Source: Constrictibacter sp. MBR-5 (GTDB taxonomy: Bacteria; Pseudomonadota; Alphaproteobacteria; JAJUGE01). Taken from it: a DNA stretch of 64,000 nucleotides. The notes under the pieces were generated by a model, which was not told the origin of the DNA, searched no databases, and saw only the letters and a program-made list of their open reading frames with translations. The stretch covers positions 744,001 to 808,000 of the forward strand of contig NZ_JBEPTK010000001.1 in assembly GCF_040549485.1 (NCBI RefSeq). Direction: 5' to 3'. Positions 58,646 to 64,000 of this stretch are shown in pieces (positions within the stretch are counted from its first letter, which is position 1; each line of letters starts with the position of its first letter). Both the position numbers and the translations under genes were made by a program.

Positions 58646-60388
58646 ATGACGATGATCGGACTGGGCGGGCCGGGCGCGCACCTGCGCGCGGCACAGGGAC
58701 AGCGGCACATGATCGCGGCGGGGCACAGCGCGGCCACGCAGGCGGGCTTCGCCATCCTCGAGGCGGGCGGTAACGCCGTGGATGCCGGGGTCGCCGCCGG
58801 CATCGCGCTGGGCGTCGTCGTGCCGGACGTGGTGAACGTCGCGGGCGTCGCACCCATCATGATCCGCATGGCGGAGACCGGCGAAACGGTCACCATCGCC
58901 GGCCTCGGCGGCTGGCCGAAGGCGGCGAAGCCCGAGGTCTTCCTGCGCGACCATGACGGCCATATCCCCGACGGCCTGCTGCGCACCGTCATCCCGGCGG
59001 CACCCGAGGCGTGGATCACGGCGCTGGAGCGCTACGGCACCATGACCTTCGGCGAGGTCGCGTCGGGTGCCATCCGACTGGCGGCGGAGGGCTTCCCGAC
59101 CAGTTCGCTGCTGGCGACCTTCATCGCCTCGCACGAAGCGGAATATCGCCGCTGGCCGTCGAACGCGGCGATCTTCCTGAAGGACGGACGCCCGCCGAAG
59201 CCTGGCGAGCGCTTCGTGCAGTCGGACCTCGCCGCCACCCTGCGCTACATGGCAGACCAGGAGCGGGCGAAGCGCGGCGACCGGGCCGCCGGCCTGCGGG
59301 CGGCGCGCGACGCCTTCTACCGCGGCGACATCGCCACCAAGATCGTGAAGTTCCACGCCGAGAACGGCGGTTGGCTGACCGCCGACGACCTCGCCTGCTT
59401 CCGCACGCCGGTCGAGCCGCCGGTGGTGACGACGGTCATGGGACTGGAGGTCTATACCTGCGGCGTCTGGTGCCAGGGGCCCCTTCTGTCCCAAGTGCTT
59501 CGCATCCTGGAGACGGACGATCTCGCCGCACTCGGCCACAACAGCCCGGCCTACATCCACCTGCTGACCGAGGCGGTGAAGCTGGCCTGCGCCGACCGCG
59601 AGCGCTGGTACGGCGACCCGCGCTTCGTCGACGTGCCGCTCGACGGGCTGCTCTCGTCCGCCTATGCCGCCCTGCGTCGCGGCCTGATCGATCCGGAGCG
59701 TGCCGCGCCCGACATGCCGAACCCCGGCGACCCGCGCACCATGCGGGCCGAGACGACGCCGTTCGGCACGGTCTCGCCCGCGAAGGACGGACCGGGGCCA
59801 TCGCGCGACACCTCCTATGTCTGCGCCGTCGACCGCTGGGGCAACGTGTTCTCGGCGACACCCAGCGACGTCTCGAACGATACGCCGGTCATCCCGGGCA
59901 CCGGCCTCTGCCCCTCCTCGCGCGGCTGCCAGTCCTTCGCCGTGCCCGGCCACCCCAGCGCCCCGGTGCCGGGCAAGCGGCCGCGCCTGACGCCGAACCC
60001 GGCCATGGTGCGCTTCGGCGAGGACGTCTTCATGCCGTTCGGCACGCCGGGCGGCGACGTGCAGGTCCAGGCGATGACCCAGGTTCTCCTGAACCTGTCG
60101 GTGTTCGGCATGGACCTGCAGGCCGCACTGGATGCGCCGCGCTTCGCCAGCTACAGCTTCCCCAGTTCGTTCGAGCCGCACGACCACCATCCCGGCCTGC
60201 TGAAGCTGGAACGGCTGCTGCCGGAGGCCACGGCGGAGGCGCTGACGGCGCTCGGCCACCGGGTGGAATGGTGGCCGGACCGGACATGGCTCGCCGGCGG
60301 CGTCTGCGCCGTCGTCGCCGACAACGCCTCCGGCCTCAAGCTCGGCGCCGCCGACCCACGCCGCCACGGCTCGGCACTGGGGGCCTGA
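58646..60388 (+). CDS. gamma-glutamyltransferase family protein, cytoplasmic
   Basis: A 580-residue member of the Ntn-hydrolase gamma-glutamyltransferase family. The N-terminal ATQAGFAILEAGGNAVDAGVAAGIALGV is the classic start, and Thr389 in SRDTSYVCAVDRWGNVFS is the expected self-cleavage nucleophile. There is no signal peptide, unlike periplasmic GGT. GGAAGGAGAG precedes the ATG. Its divergent neighbour is a dimethylglycine-dehydrogenase-like gene, so a role in gamma-glutamylated amine breakdown is plausible. Confidence 0.9.
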   Translation: MTMIGLGGPGAHLRAAQGQRHMIAAGHSAATQAGFAILEAGGNAVDAGVAAGIALGVVVPDVVNVAGVAPIMIRMAETGETVTIAGLGGWPKAAKPEVFLRDHDGHIPDGLLRTVIPAAPEAWITALERYGTMTFGEVASGAIRLAAEGFPTSSLLATFIASHEAEYRRWPSNAAIFLKDGRPPKPGERFVQSDLAATLRYMADQERAKRGDRAAGLRAARDAFYRGDIATKIVKFHAENGGWLTADDLACFRTPVEPPVVTTVMGLEVYTCGVWCQGPLLSQVLRILETDDLAALGHNSPAYIHLLTEAVKLACADRERWYGDPRFVDVPLDGLLSSAYAALRRGLIDPERAAPDMPNPGDPRTMRAETTPFGTVSPAKDGPGPSRDTSYVCAVDRWGNVFSATPSDVSNDTPVIPGTGLCPSSRGCQSFAVPGHPSAPVPGKRPRLTPNPAMVRFGEDVFMPFGTPGGDVQVQAMTQVLLNLSVFGMDLQAALDAPRFASYSFPSSFEPHDHHPGLLKLERLLPEATAEALTALGHRVEWWPDRTWLAGGVCAVVADNASGLKLGAADPRRHGSALGA

Positions 60389-60399
60389 GCGCTGGGGGC

Positions 60400-60771
60400 T
60401 TAGCGGCGGCAGTCGGGCGCCGGTGGCTCGGCTTCATCCGGCATCGACCGGTTGATCGCCGACAGGAGCGGCGGCAGGTTCTCGTGGACGACCGCCCAGA
60501 CGCGCTCGTCGTCGATCTGTGCATAGCCGTGAACCAGCAGGTTGCGGAACGCCACCACACGGGGAAGATCCGGGATCGTCTCTGCGATCTCGGGCACATG
60601 GCGGGCGAGTTGCCCGAGCGCCTCGCCTACTATGCCAAGCTGCCGTTCGACCGCCGAGCGGAGCATGAGGTCGGCCAGATAGTCCTCCAGCGTCCTGCCG
60701 CTGACGAAGGTTCGGACGGCCTCCGCCGCCTCGCGGGCATCCCAGAGGTACTTGCGCGGATCACGCCGCAT
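60400..60771 (-). CDS. hepT: HepT-like HEPN toxin (DUF86)
   Basis: A 123-residue helical protein of the DUF86/HEPN family, the toxin of HepT–MntA systems. The RNase motif R-x4-H-x-Y is complete: Arg76, His81 and Tyr83 in RNLLVHGY. The antitoxin adenylylates that Tyr. It overlaps the end of the MntA gene by 11 bases and is translated after it. Both genes are on the minus strand, between a GGT gene and an alcohol dehydrogenase gene. Confidence 0.92.
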   Translation of the reverse strand: MRRDPRKYLWDAREAAEAVRTFVSGRTLEDYLADLMLRSAVERQLGIVGEALGQLARHVPEIAETIPDLPRVVAFRNLLVHGYAQIDDERVWAVVHENLPPLLSAINRSMPDEAEPPAPDCRR

Positions 60772-61096
60772 AGAGCAATTCGCGGCTGCGCGCGATGTCC
60801 GCCCTGAGATAGGGGTTGCGCACCGCCGTGGCCTCGACGAGGTCGACCGGCCTGCCGAACAGGTCTTCGAGCGCTTCCTTGAAGCCCATGAAGCTGTCCA
60901 GTGCGGCCCGGCCGGTTTCCCGTTCGAACTGCACCAGCAGGTCCACGTCGCTGGAGGACGGGTCGAAGTCCGCCCGGGCAGCTGAGCCGAAGACCTCCAG
61001 CCGCTTCACGCGAAAGCGCCGACAGAGCGCCGCCACCGCCTCCCGCTGCTCGCTGATCGTCGGGTGCATGCAGATGGCTCCAAGACCGTAATGCAC
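60761..61096 (-). CDS. mntA: MntA-like nucleotidyltransferase antitoxin
   Basis: A protein of 111 residues with the minimal nucleotidyltransferase motif: Gly37-Ser38 and Asp50-x-Asp52 (GSAARADFDPSSSDVDLLV), plus the third Asp in PVDLVEA. It should adenylylate HepT and block its RNase activity. The Met at 61069 (MHPTISEQ) is an alternative, shorter start. The pair lacks flanking repeats that would show recent movement. Confidence 0.91.
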   Translation of the reverse strand: MHYGLGAICMHPTISEQREAVAALCRRFRVKRLEVFGSAARADFDPSSSDVDLLVQFERETGRAALDSFMGFKEALEDLFGRPVDLVEATAVRNPYLRADIARSRELLYAA

Positions 61097-61159
61097 AGCG
61101 GATTCATAGCAGATGCGCCCGCCGATGTCGGCCCTGCGAACCGCCGCAGCGGCAGAGCC

Positions 61160-62332
61160 TCAGGCCGCCATCTCCAGGATCTCCCGCACCTGGGCCGGGC
61201 TTTCGATCTTGCGCGGATTGGTGTGCGTCCAGCGGTCGTGCATCGCGTTCTTGGCGACCAGGTCGAACTGGTCCGGCCCGACGCCGACGGCCGACAGGCT
61301 GCGCGGCAGGCCCAGGCCGGCGATGAACTCGTGGACCACGTCGGCGGGACGCTCGCCGGAACGGCCGAGCGCTTCCGCCACCAGCTTCTGGCGCTCGGCG
61401 TTGACGCTCTCGTTCCAGCGCAACACGAAGGGCAGCATCACGCAGGAGGTGTAGCCGTGCGGCACGCCGCAGGTGCCGCCCAGGACGTGGCCGATGGCGT
61501 GGCTGGCACCCTTCGGCACGCCGGAGCCGACACCGGTCATCGACAGCCACGCGCCCAGCTGGCAGTCGAGCCGCGCCTGCAGGTCCGACGGGTCGGCCTT
61601 GACGCCCTTCAGCCCGCGGCCGAGCAGGCGCAGGCCGTGCAGATAGGCGCCGTCGCAGAAGGCGTCGGACTGGACCGAGCAGATGCCCTCGACGCAATGG
61701 TCGACGGCGCGGATGCCGGTCGAGAGCCACAGCCATTCCGGCGTGTGCACCGTCGGCGCCGGATCGAGGATCACCGCGCGCGGCATCAGCTGCGGATGTG
61801 CCCAGGACTGCTTCACCTTGGTGCGCGGGTCGGTGCAGCCGGCGGTCATGCCGAACTCGCCGCCGGAGAGCGTGGTCGGCACCGAGACCTGGCGGACCTT
61901 CGGCGCATCGAACACCGGGTTGTGCCGCGTCCCGTCGGCCTGGACGACGCCGCGGAAGGGCTCCAGCCCGTCCATGTCGCGGATGTCGTGCTGCAGGCAG
62001 ATCTGGATGATCTTGGCCGCGTCCGTCACCGAGCCGCCGCCGAAGGTGAGGATAAGGTCGGCACCGGCGTCGCGCGCCACGGCCGCCGCTTCGATGACCG
62101 CGTCGCGCGGCGTGTGCGCCGGCATGCGGTCGAACTCCGCGGCGTAGCGGGCGCCCAGCGCGTCGCGGACCTTGGCGATCTCGTCGGTCTCGCGGTTCAG
62201 CGTGCCGCTGACCAGCAGGAAGACGCGCTCGGCGCCGATGCGCTCGGCCTCGGCCAGGACGGCCTCGGCGGCGGGGCGGCCGTAGACGACGCGCTCCATG
62301 CTGGGGAAGTTGAAGACGCCCGACTGGACCAT
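61160..62332 (-). CDS. iron-containing alcohol dehydrogenase
   Basis: A 390-residue group III alcohol dehydrogenase. The NAD(P) motif FGGGSVTDAAK near residue 105 and the metal segment IRAVDHCVEG…GASHAIGHVLGGTCGVPHGYTSCVMLP contain the expected Asp and His ligands; a final HDRWTHTNPRKI follows. Relatives act on alcohols, maleylacetate or hydroxyketones; the substrate is not clear. An MFS gene ends 39 bases upstream on the same strand, suggesting uptake and oxidation of one compound. Confidence 0.9.
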   Translation of the reverse strand: MVQSGVFNFPSMERVVYGRPAAEAVLAEAERIGAERVFLLVSGTLNRETDEIAKVRDALGARYAAEFDRMPAHTPRDAVIEAAAVARDAGADLILTFGGGSVTDAAKIIQICLQHDIRDMDGLEPFRGVVQADGTRHNPVFDAPKVRQVSVPTTLSGGEFGMTAGCTDPRTKVKQSWAHPQLMPRAVILDPAPTVHTPEWLWLSTGIRAVDHCVEGICSVQSDAFCDGAYLHGLRLLGRGLKGVKADPSDLQARLDCQLGAWLSMTGVGSGVPKGASHAIGHVLGGTCGVPHGYTSCVMLPFVLRWNESVNAERQKLVAEALGRSGERPADVVHEFIAGLGLPRSLSAVGVGPDQFDLVAKNAMHDRWTHTNPRKIESPAQVREILEMAA

Positions 62333-62370
62333 GTGCCCGCTCCCTCGTTGTCGCTTCATCTCTTGTCGTT

Positions 62371-63564
62371 TCACGTGCGGCGCCCGGCCGTCATCAGCCA
62401 GAGCACCGTTCCGCCCGCCGCGGCGACCGCACCCATGGTCGCGAAGGCGACGCTCCAGCCGGTCAGGCCGTCGCGGCCGAACAGGTCGAGCACCATCCCG
62501 AACAGCACGGGTCCCACGAACCCGCCGACCGCACCGGCCAGGGCGAACAGCCCCATGGTGGCACCGCGCGTCGCCGCATCCGACGCCGCCACGGCGCCGC
62601 CGCTCAGCGGGCCGGAATCCGCCAGCAGCAGCATATTGTGCAGCACGACGGGGATCAGCAAAAGCAGCAGCGGCTGCCCCGCCGCCAGCGCCACGAGGAC
62701 GGCAGCGGCACCCGACGCCCCCATGGCGACCGACGCCGTCCGCGCCATGCCGAAGCGCGCCCCCACCTCGCCCGCGATCATGCTGGCCGGGACGCCGATG
62801 AAGTTGAGACCGGTGACGATCAGCGCCAGCGTCCAGACCGAGCCGTCGTGCAGGCTCAGCCCGCCGGCGAAGGTCAGGAAGGCGACCGTCCAGCCGCGCA
62901 CACCGATCAGTTCGACGCTGTGCGCCAGATAGCCGACGATACAGCCCATGGCGCGCCTGTTCCGCAGCACCGGGCCGTAGTTGAAGATCCGCCGCGGGCC
63001 GCTCGGAGCCTGCGGCGGCTTCGGCGGGATTGCCACCGCGAGCGCCGCCGCCGCCAAGTTCAGGACACCCGGCACGATGAACGCCCAGCGCCAGTCGAAC
63101 ACCTGCGACAGGCCGATCGCGATCAGGACCGACAGGCTGGAGCCGACGGCGAAACTGGACACGTAGAGCGAGGCGGCGCGCGCCTGGAACGGCCCGTCGA
63201 TGCGGTCGCCGAGCGCCTTGAGGCCCGGGACATAGGTGGCGGCGAGGCCCAGCCCCTGCAGCGACCGGTAGGCGGCCGCACTCCAGAAGCCGTCGGCGAA
63301 CAGGCCGAAGCCGATATAGCCGGCGGCGTTGGCCAGCGCCCCCCAGATCAGCAGCCGCCGCGCGTCCATCCGGTCGGTGATCGCCAGGAACGGCACGGCG
63401 ATCATGTAGGCGAGGTTCGGCATGCCGTTCAGCCAGCCGGCCTCGGTGTTGGTCAGGTCCCATTCAACAATGAAGCGCGGCAGCAGGGCCGCGAACGCGT
63501 GCAGCCCCATCAGCGTGAACGCCAGAAAGGCGCACGCGAGCACGAGCAGACGGACAGGGGACAT
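62371..63564 (-). CDS. MFS transporter
   Basis: A 397-residue carrier with 12 predicted helices (MSPVRLLVLACAFLAFTLMGLHAFAALLP at the N-terminus; the RxxDRMDARRLL loop after helix 2). A charged loop near PPKPPQAPSGPRR (about residue 185) separates the halves. The substrate is unknown. It lies 38 bases before the iron alcohol dehydrogenase, so the two probably share a transcript. Confidence 0.88.
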   Translation of the reverse strand: MSPVRLLVLACAFLAFTLMGLHAFAALLPRFIVEWDLTNTEAGWLNGMPNLAYMIAVPFLAITDRMDARRLLIWGALANAAGYIGFGLFADGFWSAAAYRSLQGLGLAATYVPGLKALGDRIDGPFQARAASLYVSSFAVGSSLSVLIAIGLSQVFDWRWAFIVPGVLNLAAAALAVAIPPKPPQAPSGPRRIFNYGPVLRNRRAMGCIVGYLAHSVELIGVRGWTVAFLTFAGGLSLHDGSVWTLALIVTGLNFIGVPASMIAGEVGARFGMARTASVAMGASGAAAVLVALAAGQPLLLLLIPVVLHNMLLLADSGPLSGGAVAASDAATRGATMGLFALAGAVGGFVGPVLFGMVLDLFGRDGLTGWSVAFATMGAVAAAGGTVLWLMTAGRRT

Positions 63565-63680
63565 CGAAGTCAGGAAATGGCCTGGGCGGCGGAGGGTCGC
63601 GGCGGGATGGCCCGACAGGTTAGCGGTCGGCGCGGGCGGCGCCTATACCCTCCGACGTCACGAGCCGGATGTGGATCGCC

Positions 63681-64000
63681 CTACCGCCCGGCGATGTACT
63701 CCCGCATGGCCGAACTCTCCGACTCCAGGTCGTCGAGGCGGCGCTTGACCACGTCGCCGATACTGACGATGCCGGCGAGGCGGCCGTCTTCGATCACGGG
63801 CAGGTGGCGCACGCGGTGACGCGTCATTTCCGCCATCACCGCTGGGACGCCGTCCGCCATGCTGCAGGTGTGGATCGGCGCCGACATCGCCGCCGAAACC
63901 GGCATGGCGAGGGCCTTGGTCCCGCGCTCGGCGAGAACGCGCACGACGTCTCGTTCCGAGAGGATGCCGATCCCGGTCCTACCATCGAGGCTGACGACCA
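63681..64000 (-). CDS. CBS-domain protein, 5' end outside the window
   Basis: The frame is open to the right edge, so the N-terminus is missing; at least 105 residues are present. They show the end of one CBS motif (GIGILSERDVVRVLAERG) and a full second one (SMADGVPAVMAEMTRHRVRHLPVIEDGRLAGIVSIGDVVKRRL). Paired CBS domains bind adenosine nucleotides. The tail LESESSAMREYIAGR is typical of small stand-alone CBS proteins of alphaproteobacteria. An internal GTG/ATG at 63944 is not the true start. Confidence 0.88.
   Translation of the reverse strand, partial: VVSLDGRTGIGILSERDVVRVLAERGTKALAMPVSAAMSAPIHTCSMADGVPAVMAEMTRHRVRHLPVIEDGRLAGIVSIGDVVKRRLDDLESESSAMREYIAGR

Noticed and set aside
58463-60367. 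A minus-strand open frame extending the dimethylglycine-dehydrogenase-like gene upstream to a total of 1458 codons
   Set aside because: It lies opposite the gamma-glutamyltransferase-like gene and has only the biased composition expected from GC-rich antisense; the real protein starts at the FAD motif.

Overview
The window is a GC-rich (roughly 70%) chromosomal stretch from an alphaproteobacterium, most likely of the Rhodospirillales type. This rests on the gene order murA–DUF2948–hisG–hisD–UPF0262–low-MW phosphatase–infA–maf–RNase E/G, the short (HisZ-dependent) form of HisG, a TamA/TamB pair, and several promoters of the alphaproteobacterial general-stress sigma factor (EcfG) type. I see no insertion sequence, phage, tRNA, rRNA or CRISPR array. 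Coding density is high, with many 1–4 nt stop/start overlaps, so most genes sit in coupled operons.

Layout. 96–7737: housekeeping block (dCTP deaminase, MurA, histidine synthesis, IF-1, Maf, RNase E/G-like), ending in an orphan VapB-type antitoxin. 8005–11424: EmrAB-type efflux pump with a divergent TetR regulator and a clear palindromic operator. 11438–14703: a FAS1–PRC fusion protein, a lipoprotein, an unknown protein and a LysE exporter with an unusual start. 14720–20021: MarR regulator divergent from a complete tripartite pump (outer-membrane factor, MacA, MacB ATPase, MacB permease). 20064–21457: GntR/FCD regulator, SnoaL-like protein, a true terminator and a small duplicated scrap of the macB 3' end. 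21513–24747: Met/Gly-rich EF-hand protein, ferredoxin–TenA–metallophosphoesterase operon, extensin-like protein.

24832–36144: envelope and stress block with a phospholipase D–VTT fusion, an EEP nuclease-like protein, a universal stress protein, CorA, TamA and TamB. 36322–40765: TRAP transporter (DctP, Q, M) with a coupled amidase. 40773–44879: histidine phosphatase, orphan ParA, ArsR regulator, MFS transporter, HD hydrolase. 45166–48219: a large, relatively AT-rich secreted RTX/beta-helix protein with an internally duplicated, uncharacterised module. 48377–52888: SDR oxidoreductase, Ku and LigD (bacterial non-homologous end joining). 52947–55994: small stress-type proteins, a hydrolase, DUF1178 and a methyltransferase. 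55991–64000: divergent dimethylglycine-dehydrogenase-like and gamma-glutamyltransferase-like genes, a HepT/MntA toxin–antitoxin pair, an MFS–Fe-alcohol dehydrogenase operon, and a CBS protein cut by the right edge.

The most interesting signals are: (i) a dispersed set of EcfG-type promoters (GGAAC-N16/17-CGTT) in front of usp, ku and a small acidic protein, with weaker versions before the PLD operon, the FAS1–PRC gene, the SDR and a glycine-zipper lipoprotein; the ku promoter predicts a leaderless mRNA; (ii) the RTX/beta-helix protein with duplicated flanking modules and a nine-G tract before its start; (iii) the duplicated macB tail flanking gntR–snoaL; (iv) three tandem hairpins between dctP and dctQ.
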